Shown: positions 26,491 through 35,801, numbered from the stretch's first letter. The stretch is 64,000 nt of DNA from Bacillota bacterium (GCA_023415055.1 JAEZLZ010000103.1:56763-120762); one strand, 5' to 3'. Notes: generated by a model from the letters alone, not told the origin. Program-made: numbers and translations.

Positions 26491-26603
26491 AAAGTGTCAA
26501 AAGCACCAACAGTGCTTCCAGATACAAAAGATTACTATGCAAGCATGCTTGCAATAGTAATCTCTTGTATCTGGAAATGGTGCGTAGCAACTTTTGATAC
26601 TTT
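26491..26603. repeat. 113-nt nested hairpin between dapF and dapL
   Basis: The arms are nested. AAAGTGTCAAAAG (26491-) pairs with CTTTTGATACTTT (-26603). Then TTCCAGATACAA pairs with TTGTATCTGGAA and AGATTACTAT pairs with ATAGTAATCT, and the tip GCAAGCATGCTTGC is itself a palindrome. Nearly every base is paired apart from one bulge. It begins 10 bases after the dapF stop, so it could be the dapF terminator, but it is far longer and lacks a clear U-tract. Confidence 0.8.
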
Positions 26604-26612
26604 ATATAATTA

Positions 26613-27449
26613 TCAATACAGGTCAATCTCACCGTCAAACACCTTAACTGCCGGTCCGGTCATAAATACCGTATTCTTAATCTCATCATACCGGATCTTT
26701 AGTTCTCCGCCGAGCAGGCTTACTGTTACCTCATGATCGGTAAGTCCGTTCAGGATACAAGCCATAACGCTGGCACAGGCTCCGGTACCACAGGCTAAGG
26801 TCTCCCCAGAGCCGCGTTCCCATACTCGCATCTGAATGTGCTTCCGATCAATCACTCGAACGAATTCTGTGTTTACTCTCTCGGGGAACATCTCATGATG
26901 CTCAAATTTCGGACCAATCATCTCAAGCGGCAATGCTTCGGTATCCCGAACAAAAACCACTGCATGAGGATTGCCCATGGAGATGCAGGTAATCTCATAC
27001 CTCTCACCATCTACTGTGATTGGTTCCCGAAGTAAAAGCTCCTTCTCTGATTTTACCGGTATCAAGGCTGCTTTCGTAATCGGTGCACCCATATCCACCG
27101 TAACCTGAGTGACCTTACCGGACTCAACGGTCAGATCCAATATCTTAATACCGCTCAGGGTTTCTATTTTAAGCTGCTTTTTATCGGTTAGTCCATAATC
27201 ATATACATATTTCGCCACACAACGAATTCCATTACCGCACATCTTTCCTCTGGAACCGTCATTGTTATACATGTCCATCATGAAATCCGCCTGATCCGAT
27301 GGTCTGATTAAGATTAAACCGTCGGAGCCTATTCCAAAGTGTCGGTCACTAACTTTTATCGCTGTCTCAGGGATATGATCAATCAGCTCTTTGGTGCAGT
27401 CAACATAGATATAATCATTTCCGCAACCTTGCATTTTTGTAAATTTCAT
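26613..27449 (-). CDS. dapF: Diaminopimelate epimerase
   Basis: Interconverts LL- and meso-diaminopimelate for lysine and peptidoglycan synthesis. The start is the ATG at 27449 (MKFTKMQGCGNDYIYVD), preceded by AAAGGTTGGTA; upstream frames are not coding. Both catalytic thiols are visible: Cys in GKMCGNGIRCVAKYV and Cys in GETLACGTGACASVM. It has 278 residues, the family norm. It is the first gene of the dapF-dapL pair. The ribosome-site region AAAGGTTGGTA is shared with dapL. Confidence 0.96.
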   Translation of the reverse strand: MKFTKMQGCGNDYIYVDCTKELIDHIPETAIKVSDRHFGIGSDGLILIRPSDQADFMMDMYNNDGSRGKMCGNGIRCVAKYVYDYGLTDKKQLKIETLSGIKILDLTVESGKVTQVTVDMGAPITKAALIPVKSEKELLLREPITVDGERYEITCISMGNPHAVVFVRDTEALPLEMIGPKFEHHEMFPERVNTEFVRVIDRKHIQMRVWERGSGETLACGTGACASVMACILNGLTDHEVTVSLLGGELKIRYDEIKNTVFMTGPAVKVFDGEIDLY

Positions 27450-27730
27450 TCTTAATACCAACCTTTCCTTAAAGCAGCTAACCAAATGTGATACCGCTAT
27501 ATTATAATTATACTTTCGAAGATATGAAAGGTATTTTCCAATGATTGATATTATATCAAATCCTCATGGCGTGGTAAAGGCATCTTTTGATGGACAGCAC
27601 GAATTACATAATAGATAGCACTATTCTTCCTACCTTAGATTCCAGGCATTGCCTGACTAGGGATTACACAGCAATAAATTTCAACACAACGATAGAAAGC
27701 ACACTTCGCTAACTTTCTAATGTTATGAAT
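27450..27730. other. Intergenic stretch between dapF and the ANTAR gene
   Basis: About 280 bases with no open frame or hairpin that I recognise. It must hold the dapF promoter near its left end, but no strong match was found. The terminator of the ANTAR gene occupies the right end. Confidence 0.6.
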
Positions 27731-27767
27731 AAAAAGCTTATACCTACCGGGTAAGTAAGTATAAGCT
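27731..27767 (-). terminator. Terminator of the glnA-ANTAR operon
   Basis: AGCTTATAC (27735-27743) pairs with GTATAAGCT (27759-27767). On the minus strand it is followed by TTTTTATTC. It lies 27 bases after the ANTAR gene stop. Confidence 0.85.
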
Positions 27768-27793
27768 CTGCTTATTAAATCGCTGTTGATAAG

Positions 27794-28339
27794 CTACCGA
27801 TAAAACATTTTCAGTACCATCTCCGACATCTCAACCAGATTCGTTCCGCTGTCCATACTGGTTTTCTGAAGATAACGATGCGCCTCTTCCTCACTCATGT
27901 TATTGCGGTCCATTAACACAAGCTTTGCTTTATGAATTAGTTCTCTCTCTTCTGCACTTCTTTCCTTCGGCTTATCCTTATCCTTCTTCTTACGCCTCTG
28001 ATATTGATATGACATCATTTGAAGCGTATTAAGCAAATCATGGGTCTTAATCGGCATAGGCAAACAGACGATATTATTCTGGCTGTATTCTAATTTTTCA
28101 GGAGACGCAATCAAAAGCATTTCAAAACCTTTGGGTAAATAATTATATAATTCACTATAATGCATGTCGGAAAACCGATACCCGCATACAACGATACCTT
28201 CATCCAAATCATTGGCATGAGTTACTATTTGAGAGCCCAAGGTACAGGATTCACTGACATTATATCCGTTTCTGATTAATAAGTTCTTAATACTGTTTGC
28301 ATCCTCCAGCTTTGGGAATCCTACAATTATGCTAAACAC
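27794..28339 (-). CDS. ANTAR-domain response-regulator-like RNA antiterminator (GlnR/NasT type)
   Basis: A 181-residue protein. Residues 1-105 form a receiver-like domain in which no clear phosphoryl-acceptor Asp stands out. A basic linker (RRKKKDKDKPKERSAEE) follows, then a C-terminal ANTAR three-helix RNA-binding domain (about 125-181: KAKLVLMDRNNMSEEEAHRYL). The start is GTG at 28339, nine bases after GGAGG; an ATG three bases earlier is out of frame. It follows glnA by 51 bases. In Clostridium saccharobutylicum a similar glnA-linked protein (GlnR) controls glnA and glutamate synthase by antitermination (established for that organism), so it is a candidate regulator of both here. Confidence 0.85.
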   Translation of the reverse strand: MFSIIVGFPKLEDANSIKNLLIRNGYNVSESCTLGSQIVTHANDLDEGIVVCGYRFSDMHYSELYNYLPKGFEMLLIASPEKLEYSQNNIVCLPMPIKTHDLLNTLQMMSYQYQRRKKKDKDKPKERSAEERELIHKAKLVLMDRNNMSEEEAHRYLQKTSMDSGTNLVEMSEMVLKMFYR

Positions 28340-28390
28340 ATCTGTTCACCTCCGTTCTCTCTTCTTAAATTTCGAACGCAAAGTGACAGA

Positions 28391-29722
28391 TTATATACGA
28401 TACAGATACTGGTCCAGTTCCCACTGGGTTACCTGGGTTCGATAATCCTCCCATTCCGCCTTCTTAGCCTCGATATACTTTTTACTGATATGCTCACCTA
28501 ATACGCTCTTGATGAAATCGCTTTTCTCAAGATCTGCTACGGCTTCGCAGAGATTCAGCGGAAGCCGTCTGACTCCAAGTTTAGCTCTCTCTTCGTTCGT
28601 CATCTCAAATATGTTGCAATCAATACTTTCCGGTGGCATCAGCTTATTCTTGATGCCATCCAGACCGGCTGCCAGACAAACTGCCAGTGTCAGATAGGGA
28701 TTCGCGGACGGATCCGGATTGCGCAGCTCGAGTCTCGTATTTGCTCCTCGGTTCGCAGGAATTCGAATTAACGGGCTTCGGTTAGACACAGACCATGCCA
28801 CATAGACAGGTGCCTCGTAGTTTGGTACAAGTCTCTTATAAGAATTTACCAACGGATTAGTGATCAGCGCCATACTCTCGATATGCTTCATGATACCAGC
28901 AATGAAATAATACGCTTCCTTACTCAAGCCCAGTTTATCCGAGGGATCTTCAAAAATATTTCTGCCGCCCTTCCTAAGCGACATGTTCACATGCATACCT
29001 GAGCCATCCACACCATATTTTGGCTTCGGCATAAAGGTGGCATGAAGACCATGACGTTTAGCGATTGTACGGGCAACCAGCTTAAAGGTCATGATGTTGT
29101 CCGCTGTGGTTAACGCATCACTATATTTGATATCAATTTCATGCTGCGCCGGAGCAACTTCATGATGCGATGCTTCTACATTTAAGCCCATCTCCTCCAG
29201 TGTCAGTACCATGTCTCTTCTGGCATTCTCACCGAAATCAAGAGGACCTAGATCAAAGTAACCGGCTCTTTCATTTGTGTTTGTCGTCGGCTGACCGTTC
29301 TCCTCCATATGAAATAGAAAGAATTCCAGCTCCGGGCCGACATCAAAGGTGAATCCAAGTTCTTCTGCTTCTCTGATTGTCTTACGTAGAATATATCTGG
29401 GATCTCCTTCAAAGGGTTGGCCATCCACCCGATAGACATCACAAATCAGTCGTGCAACCTTCCCCTGCTGAGGCCTCCAAGGGAAAGTAACATAGGTATT
29501 TAAATCCGGATGCAGATACATATCAGATTCCTCGATACGGACAAAACCTTCAATCGATGAACCATCGAACATGCATTGATTATCCAGTGCTCTTTCTAAT
29601 TGGTTAGTTGTAATCGCTACATTTTTCAGATTACCGAACATATCAGTGAACTGTAATCGAATGAATTCCACATCATCCTCTTCCACCATTCTGATAATAT
29701 CTTCTCTCGTATAGTTCTTCAT
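28391..29722 (-). CDS. glnA: Glutamine synthetase, type I
   Basis: Makes glutamine from glutamate and ammonia with ATP. It has 443 residues, the short GSI-alpha form. The start is the ATG at 29722 (MKNYTREDII), eight bases after AAGGAG. Visible GSI signatures are FDGSSIEGF in the N-domain, GPELEFFLF and VAPAQHEIDIKYSDALTTADN around the active site, and KPKYGVDGSGMHVNMSL. No adenylylation-loop Tyr is apparent, as expected for GSI-alpha. The ANTAR regulator is next, 51 bases downstream. Confidence 0.97.
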   Translation of the reverse strand: MKNYTREDIIRMVEEDDVEFIRLQFTDMFGNLKNVAITTNQLERALDNQCMFDGSSIEGFVRIEESDMYLHPDLNTYVTFPWRPQQGKVARLICDVYRVDGQPFEGDPRYILRKTIREAEELGFTFDVGPELEFFLFHMEENGQPTTNTNERAGYFDLGPLDFGENARRDMVLTLEEMGLNVEASHHEVAPAQHEIDIKYSDALTTADNIMTFKLVARTIAKRHGLHATFMPKPKYGVDGSGMHVNMSLRKGGRNIFEDPSDKLGLSKEAYYFIAGIMKHIESMALITNPLVNSYKRLVPNYEAPVYVAWSVSNRSPLIRIPANRGANTRLELRNPDPSANPYLTLAVCLAAGLDGIKNKLMPPESIDCNIFEMTNEERAKLGVRRLPLNLCEAVADLEKSDFIKSVLGEHISKKYIEAKKAEWEDYRTQVTQWELDQYLYRI

Positions 29723-29802
29723 CTTCACCACTCCTTGTACATTATATTATGATTTTTGCTAATTATTTACAGGCAAAAACACACTGCGATATTTATTCTA
29801 TG

Positions 29803-29849
29803 AAACAAAAATGGGCAAGTGATCCGTATCACGGAACTCCTTTGCCCAT
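29803..29849 (-). terminator. Attenuator-like terminator in the glnA leader
   Basis: ATGGGCAA (complement 29842-29849) pairs with TTGCCCAT (complement 29811-29818), and an inner stem TCCGT/ACGGA also forms. On the minus strand the stem is followed by TTTTGTTT. It begins about four bases after the predicted start of transcription and ends about 80 bases before the glnA ATG, so read-through is needed to express glnA. Confidence 0.75.
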
Positions 29850-29859
29850 ATTAACTACG

Positions 29860-29889
29860 ATCATATCAGTAGGACTACCGCTTTGTCAA
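29860..29889 (-). promoter_or_regulatory. Predicted glnA promoter
   Basis: On the minus strand TTGACA (29884-29889) and TATGAT (29860-29865) are 18 bases apart. A small palindrome, GTAGTCCTAC, lies between the two boxes. Transcription would start near 29853, just ahead of the attenuator-like hairpin. Confidence 0.6.
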
Positions 29890-30138
29890 TACGTTATTTT
29901 TATACTAGAAAGAAATCCCTTGCCGTTTTATATCATTACCAGACTTCTTGTATAAATATTCTCAATGTCCTCTTTGGTTGGAATTACCTTCGTATTCGTA
30001 ACATTTTTGGCCTGTGATACCCCCTCCAATTCCGATTACAAACTCATAATTAATATTCATTTGCTTCGATACTCCTCCCATCAAAAGCCAAATTCATCCA
30101 GATTCTATATTTCTAATTATACCTTCATTCTAATGCAT

Positions 30139-30568
30139 GTCAACAGCTATGACACAGAGTGTTGTGCACTCGATGTTGAACTCATAGATAAGCTTTGACA
30201 AAGTATTTGAGCAGTAGCCGGGAGCAAACCATCGGATTTTCTGAAAATTGCCAGGTAAACTTTCTGTACGTTTATGAAGAGAAGTTGTTTCTCTGGGAGA
30301 GTCCTTCCATTAAACTGGTGAAGTATGACGGTGCAATTTATCATAAGATTGATATCTTTGGTGAAGGTAAGCCCTTCAACCGCAGAGATTCCCTAGTAAT
30401 ATAGGCTCCTTTCTGTATGGCTGCCGCTTTAACGAGAAGAATGATAAGTTATCAAAATATATAGCTAAGAAGCAGGGTGAAGTGCTTCGTAAGAAGAACG
30501 CTTCCGGGGTTTCGCTTACGAAAGAGATCAGAGTAAAAGCTAAGCCTGCTGAAATGGTGCACCGATAA
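30139..30568 (+). pseudogene. PilZ-domain (YcgR-like) gene remnant with internal deletion
   Basis: Three pieces of a PilZ protein lie in different frames. The first is CALDVELIDKL (to 30198), which ends in a stop. The second, at about 30262-30398, reads VYEEKLFLWESPSIKLVKYDGA, split here as VYEEKLFLWES and SIKLVKYDGA, then FGEGKPFNRRD, the usual approach to an NRR motif. The third (about 30403-30568) reads FLYGCRFNEKNDKLSKYI and KKQGEVLRKKN, typical of the PilZ C-terminus. The central PilZ segment with DxSxxG is missing. Stops interrupt the 5' part. No intact start or ribosome site remains. The family match is by pattern, and that it is decayed is clear. Confidence 0.7.
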
Positions 30569-30570
30569 AC

Positions 30571-30623
30571 AAGAATGGGCTGTCGTAAAATATATGGTTT
30601 ATACTTTACGACAGCCCATTCTT
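30571..30623. terminator. Bidirectional terminator with 19-bp perfect stem
   Basis: AAGAATGGGCTGTCGTAAA (30571-30589) is the exact reverse complement of 30605-30623. A-rich and T-rich flanks occur on both sides, so it can serve the GH38 gene on the minus strand and the decayed PilZ gene on the plus strand. Confidence 0.85.
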
Positions 30624-30640
30624 TGATTCAATCATACTGC

Positions 30641-33514
30641 CTATTCTATCACCCTTACCATTCTGGTGGAATATGCCGGAAGTAACAATGTAAGAACATT
30701 TTCATTTATGGATATCTGCCCTTCGACTGCTTTCCCGAATAAATTGACAAACTCAGCCTTACTTGGTGCCTTCGACAAGCTAATTCTCATCTCTGTATTT
30801 TGTCCGCTAATCTCAGAAAGTCTCAGAATCAAATGTCCATCCTGCCGGAAAATACCTGAAATCACTCCCTCACCTTCCGTTACAGATAGGAAACGATCTG
30901 ACAGCGGCATAGTTCCTGCATGTACGCTGCCGCTTTGGAATAAGATCGGATGCACAAGTGTGAGTACCAGCCGCTCCAACTCTACAGGAGAATCTGTTGC
31001 CACGCCAACATGAAGTGTGATGTTATGAATTCCTCTTTCCGGATAAGGATCCGGGCTGTAGGTAGAATTAATTAGTGTGCAGCTTAAACCATCCGAATTG
31101 CCACGATAACCGTATTTGGAATCTGCGGATAGCACTACCGATCGGTGAACCTTTTTGCAAAGTGCTGCGCCATAGGTTAATCCAGGGACATCCAACTGCA
31201 TTGCCTCACGGTACGAGACCCCGCCAGGAATATCATAGAGGAACTGTCTCTCACCCGTCAGCGGCAAGTGATATAGCAGAACCGGTACCGGCTCACCCTC
31301 ACGACTGATTTCATGCCAATCAACCTCCATATGTACTATTAGTGTCCGAGCCCCTTTCTCCAGATAGATCTCTGTCTTGACATTAGAATTTTTTATCTTA
31401 TATTCTGCTCTGAAGCCTGAACGAAGTTCTCCGTCCTCCTTGGTAATCTTAATTGTCTGGAACCTTTCGGAATCAAGATCAGTATATCTTCCGATCTGCC
31501 AAGCATTGGAGGAGGAACGCTCCGTAGTCTGGAAACGCAATCCGCCTTTTTCCTTCTCTCTCAGCTGCTCCAGTCCCGTTGTCTTATCCATGAGAGAAAT
31601 CAAATATCCGTCCCGGAAATCAAACTCGGCTCGTAAGGCTTCATTCTCCAATATGATATTATCCGTAGGCTGATTGGTTCGCTTTGCTGGCTGCAGATAG
31701 ATCTGGTATTCCTCAGGCTCCCTTTGTCTGAGAACAATTGTGTTATAACCGAAGCCCGGAACCTCTGCTTTTACCAGTACGCGAAAGTATTTATGATCCC
31801 AGTAGGTTTTATGTTCCTTATCTAATAGCTGGAAAGGCAGTTCCTTCCCTTCGATGTCTTCGAAATAGATATAACGAAGATCACCGGTATAATCCCAGAC
31901 TGTCAAGGTACAGTTATCTTGCCGATCCATTGACGTAGCATTAAAGAGGTGAAAAATTCTCGTTACACCTGCACCACGCTCCGGTACCGGCATGCCTTGT
32001 AAAGCAGTGATTCCATATCCGGCTCCGGCTCCCTCCGATTGGGATTCCTTTCTGCTTTGTATAGGAAGCTCCCAGGAATCGGTAGGAATTGCGGAAGTAT
32101 CGATGTTTTGTGCCAGTTTCTGCATCGCAAAGGATGCCCTTGTTCCGGCGATCCCAAGCGCATGTGCGAAGAGCCCCATGGCATGCTCGCGGGTTTCCTG
32201 TACGCAGGAGCCTGTGAGAATATCATGAAAATGAGTAAATAATACACTCTGCCATGCATCCTCATATTGCTTGGTCTGATAGGTAGTCTTCCCTCTCGTT
32301 CCTGCAAGTGCATCCAGACACTGCGCTTCGTAAAGCGCTGCCTCCGAACGACGATTGCCTAGCTTTATGCGGCTCTGGGTGGTATAGCAGCCCGGGAAGA
32401 TAAAGTTCAGCTCATGGTCAATTACCGGAACCTGATCTCTGACGCTTTCCGCAGCTTGAAAGTATTCAGCAAAGGTACCAAAGCGAAGCTTCGGAAATAC
32501 AGGCCACTCCATCATTTCCAGAGCACGTTCGATGTCTCTTCTGGTGGGACCACCACCGTGATTGCCGACGCCATAGACTACCAGACCAGTCTTTAAACCG
32601 CCGGAGTGCTTCGCCGTCTCGATGATTCCAATTCCCGGCAGTGGCGTAATTCCGCTGTTATACCAGTACTGTTCACGGTATACCAAAAGCTCCTTTCCTG
32701 AAGGTGCCCGCCAGCGATACAGAGCATTCTCCCCGTCAAGACCGCGGCAATGATAATAATACTTTACTCCACCTAGCTGATCCAGCTCCGCCAGATGAGC
32801 AGAGTGCCCAAAGGTATCGGGTGAAAAATCGATATTCAGAGAAGCAGGATCTATGTCCCAATGCTCCTGCAGATATTTTTTTGTATAATAGATATGATTT
32901 AGGATGGATTCTGTGGAGGGCATATTTTTATCTGTCTCAACCCAAGCAGACGCAGTTACCTCCCATCGGCCTTCTCGAATTCTTTGCTGTATCTCTTCCT
33001 TCAACTCAGGCGCATAGTCCTCGATGATTTTATATACTGATGCCTGAGACTGAGAGAAATGAAAATCCGGATATTCCTCCATCAGCTTAAGCATTGTCTG
33101 AAAGGTGGATACCGTAGCGGAAACGGTCTCTTGCCACCCCCACATCCAGTTCATATCAATATGAGCATGCGCAGCAAGGATTAATTCATATTTCTTTGCC
33201 GCTTCGGACAGTGGCATAAGGAGTCGCTCGGCTTCCTTACAGCCGGCAATCGTCAATGCCCCCTCCTGCTCCATCTCATTTAGCAGATAATTCAGAGCCT
33301 CCTCCACATGACTGTCAAATTGCCCTGAAAGCTCCTTCGATAAACGGATGGAGAATTCAAGCTCCGATAAAATTCTTCGATTCCAGGAATTTGGCATCGT
33401 AACACCAAAAAACTCCTCCTTCGGTTGTCCAAACGTCTCTTCATAACCATACTTCTCACGATTACCGCCAACCTGTCTCTTAAGTCTTGTAAATTTTGCT
33501 GCTAATGTTTTCAT
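30641..33514 (-). CDS. Alpha-mannosidase, GH38
   Basis: A 957-residue exo-alpha-mannosidase that hydrolyses alpha-linked mannose. No signal peptide is visible, so it is probably cytoplasmic and acts on imported oligosaccharides. The start is the ATG at 33514 (MKTLAAKFTRLKRQ); a TTG six codons upstream is less likely. Metal-site His/Asp lies in AHAHIDMNWMWGW, and the nucleophile Asp lies in FSPDTFGHSAHL. WVETDKNMPSTESILN and the C-terminal beta-sandwich regions (about 500-957) complete the family. It stands alone, with a terminator after it, and no linked transporter is visible. Confidence 0.93.
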   Translation of the reverse strand: MKTLAAKFTRLKRQVGGNREKYGYEETFGQPKEEFFGVTMPNSWNRRILSELEFSIRLSKELSGQFDSHVEEALNYLLNEMEQEGALTIAGCKEAERLLMPLSEAAKKYELILAAHAHIDMNWMWGWQETVSATVSTFQTMLKLMEEYPDFHFSQSQASVYKIIEDYAPELKEEIQQRIREGRWEVTASAWVETDKNMPSTESILNHIYYTKKYLQEHWDIDPASLNIDFSPDTFGHSAHLAELDQLGGVKYYYHCRGLDGENALYRWRAPSGKELLVYREQYWYNSGITPLPGIGIIETAKHSGGLKTGLVVYGVGNHGGGPTRRDIERALEMMEWPVFPKLRFGTFAEYFQAAESVRDQVPVIDHELNFIFPGCYTTQSRIKLGNRRSEAALYEAQCLDALAGTRGKTTYQTKQYEDAWQSVLFTHFHDILTGSCVQETREHAMGLFAHALGIAGTRASFAMQKLAQNIDTSAIPTDSWELPIQSRKESQSEGAGAGYGITALQGMPVPERGAGVTRIFHLFNATSMDRQDNCTLTVWDYTGDLRYIYFEDIEGKELPFQLLDKEHKTYWDHKYFRVLVKAEVPGFGYNTIVLRQREPEEYQIYLQPAKRTNQPTDNIILENEALRAEFDFRDGYLISLMDKTTGLEQLREKEKGGLRFQTTERSSSNAWQIGRYTDLDSERFQTIKITKEDGELRSGFRAEYKIKNSNVKTEIYLEKGARTLIVHMEVDWHEISREGEPVPVLLYHLPLTGERQFLYDIPGGVSYREAMQLDVPGLTYGAALCKKVHRSVVLSADSKYGYRGNSDGLSCTLINSTYSPDPYPERGIHNITLHVGVATDSPVELERLVLTLVHPILFQSGSVHAGTMPLSDRFLSVTEGEGVISGIFRQDGHLILRLSEISGQNTEMRISLSKAPSKAEFVNLFGKAVEGQISINENVLTLLLPAYSTRMVRVIE

Positions 33515-33643
33515 AACCTCATACCTCTCCAATCGTCTGTTGTTCCTTCGCTTCAGTAATAAATTAAGAGTATTTTAAAACTTTTTTCCTACCTATTCAA
33601 TGAGTGATATGAACCACTCCATAGAGTAAATGCGCATAAAGAT

Positions 33644-33719
33644 AAGGATCACAGCTCCTCCTAACGACCGAAGCTTATCCCTTAAGCTCTGGTTCGTGTA
33701 TGGAGTGAGTGTGATCCTT
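33644..33719 (-). terminator. Terminator of the flotillin-like gene
   Basis: AAGGATCACAGCTCC (33644-33658) pairs with GGAGTGAGTGTGATCCTT (33702-33719) with two bulges, and an inner GAAGCTT/AAGCTC pairing lies in the loop. On the minus strand a short TT-ATCTTT tail follows. Confidence 0.6.
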
Positions 33720-33797
33720 CTCTTCCTTCTATGTTGATTAAGTATTTTGATAACTATTATGGAGTTCCTGATTTATAAGATGTAGAACTGCAGTTCC

Positions 33798-35801
33798 TTA
33801 AGCCTCTTCCGTTCTCTTTGTCTCATCCTGCTCCGGTGCTGATACAGCGTCTACCTTATTTGTATTGCTGTCGAAGCTGACGCCAAGCTTCTCCATCGTA
33901 ATGAACTTAAGCAGAGTATCCATCACGGTTGAACTGTTATTATTTGTACTGCCATCACTTGCCCCCATGTTTACTACGGTCTTCGGAACAATATCAACCG
34001 TAGCATTCTTGATTGCATCCGACAGTTTATCGGTGATTTCCTGAATAACCCTGAATTCTGCTCCTCCGTAAGCCTTTACCTGAGCATCAATGGCACGCGC
34101 CTTTGCCAAACCGACATTGCTTTCCTTGGATGCCTCCGCTTCACCTTCCAAGGTAATTCTGGAGGAATTTGCTTTCGCAAGGGCAATGATCTGATTTGCC
34201 TCCTGTTCTGCTTTACTTGCTAAAGCAGCACCGTTATTGCGTTCGATATCAATCTGTATCTTAGATCTTGTAAGGTAGCTTTGCTGTTCTGCCACTGCCT
34301 GTGCCTCACGAAGCGATTTCTCACTTTCTGCGGCAGACTGCTGCTTCTGGTAGGTAACCTTTTTCTCTTCGGCGATCTGTCTTTCTCGAAGCTGTGTAAG
34401 AATATTTTCAATCTGCACATCCTCAACCGGTGATTTCGGTGTACCGATTAGTACCTCCTCAAGCTGAAGATTATACTTCTGGAATTTATCCTTCATCTCA
34501 CCGAGTGCTCTCTCTCGAATCTCACTACGTTCCTGAATAAGTTCAATTAATGTCTTCGTCTGGGCAACATCCTTAAAATATGCACTGACTAACGGATCCA
34601 GTGATTGATTTACCAGCATACTGATATCACCGAAGCGTTGTATTACCCAAGGTGCCTGCTTATAATCGATGTGCATAACAACGGATAACGGTAAGGAAGG
34701 CTCAAAAGCATCTTTTGTTATTATGTCGACCTCGGTCAGGTTCTCATCGTATTTATGAGACCCGATTTCAGACTTATTCCATTTCAAGATGATGTTTGTG
34801 GTAGGTACCAGTACAACTCTACCTGCATCGGTATTAAAAGCATATTTACCCGGCATTAACGGCTTTTCCAGTACACCCTTGCAGCCCTGACCAACCAATT
34901 CACCATGCTTATAATCACTGCCCGTTGTATCAACGCCCTCTTTACCGAAGAAAGAAACGACAACCCCCACAAAACCGATGGGTACTACAGTCTTTGGTCT
35001 AAATTCAACGGTCGCAAACAGTCGGTTGATATAGTAGGTACCGTCGGTGAGAACCTGTATCTGTTTACCACGTCTTCCGTCCAGACTCAGGAATTTCTCC
35101 GGATCCTGGAAGCTTGCATGCTCCTCTCCCACGTAGGGAGCAATGATTTCACCTTCCTGCAATGATGGACCGTCATGAACGGTTACAATACCCATTACAT
35201 CACTTACTTCCGCACCATGTCCCATGATGATGACCGGACTGAAGGCATTACGTTCCAGTAAGGTCTTTTGCATGCTTACTAACTCCATACGTTCATTCTT
35301 GGAGCTATTAAAGGCTGCTTTAATATCGGTTGGCGTAATTACGATAAACTGCGCCAAGTTAATTGCATAAGTACCTTCTCTTAAGATACCTCTCTGCGGT
35401 CCCCTCTGTCCGCCGTTTCTTAGGAAACCGGTGACATCCTGAAAGTTATTTGCTTCCGGTACTACCTTACCCAAGGTCTGTGTCGGAGCCAGAGGTGCAC
35501 CGTCACGGGCAAAGATATAAGCGATCTGACCTTGCGGTATCGTAATCAAAGGATAACGGTGAATCTTGTACATCAGTGCTGTCTTAAAATGAATACCACC
35601 ACGAAGTACGTTCGGAGCATACCCTGCTTCACCGTTTAATGCAATGATAGAATCCTTAAGCGATCCTTTAAAGCTCCACCATTTTTCAACAACGGCGACC
35701 TGATCTGAGGATATAACCCTAAGTCCCAGGATGACAAAGATCAGAAGGTACAGGCCGATCAAAACTCCTGCAATGACTGCTGCCAAAATAATATAATCCA
35801 T
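33798..35801 (-). CDS. Flotillin/SPFH-family membrane protein with tandem N-terminal repeats
   Basis: A 667-residue protein anchored by one N-terminal helix (residues 4-28). The start is the ATG at 35801 (MDYIILAAVIAG), preceded by GGGAG. Residues about 340-470 are an SPFH/band-7 domain and about 480-610 a long charged coiled coil (RQIAEEKKVTYQKQQ, KAEQEANQIIALAKA) as in flotillins. The tail is Ser/Asn and Glu rich. Ahead of the SPFH domain are two clear and one weaker copies of a roughly 70-residue unit, which makes the protein longer than ordinary flotillins (about 500). Flotillins scaffold membrane domains; this protein's partner is unknown. It is not linked to an NfeD gene here. Confidence 0.85.
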   Translation of the reverse strand: MDYIILAAVIAGVLIGLYLLIFVILGLRVISSDQVAVVEKWWSFKGSLKDSIIALNGEAGYAPNVLRGGIHFKTALMYKIHRYPLITIPQGQIAYIFARDGAPLAPTQTLGKVVPEANNFQDVTGFLRNGGQRGPQRGILREGTYAINLAQFIVITPTDIKAAFNSSKNERMELVSMQKTLLERNAFSPVIIMGHGAEVSDVMGIVTVHDGPSLQEGEIIAPYVGEEHASFQDPEKFLSLDGRRGKQIQVLTDGTYYINRLFATVEFRPKTVVPIGFVGVVVSFFGKEGVDTTGSDYKHGELVGQGCKGVLEKPLMPGKYAFNTDAGRVVLVPTTNIILKWNKSEIGSHKYDENLTEVDIITKDAFEPSLPLSVVMHIDYKQAPWVIQRFGDISMLVNQSLDPLVSAYFKDVAQTKTLIELIQERSEIRERALGEMKDKFQKYNLQLEEVLIGTPKSPVEDVQIENILTQLRERQIAEEKKVTYQKQQSAAESEKSLREAQAVAEQQSYLTRSKIQIDIERNNGAALASKAEQEANQIIALAKANSSRITLEGEAEASKESNVGLAKARAIDAQVKAYGGAEFRVIQEITDKLSDAIKNATVDIVPKTVVNMGASDGSTNNNSSTVMDTLLKFITMEKLGVSFDSNTNKVDAVSAPEQDETKRTEEA

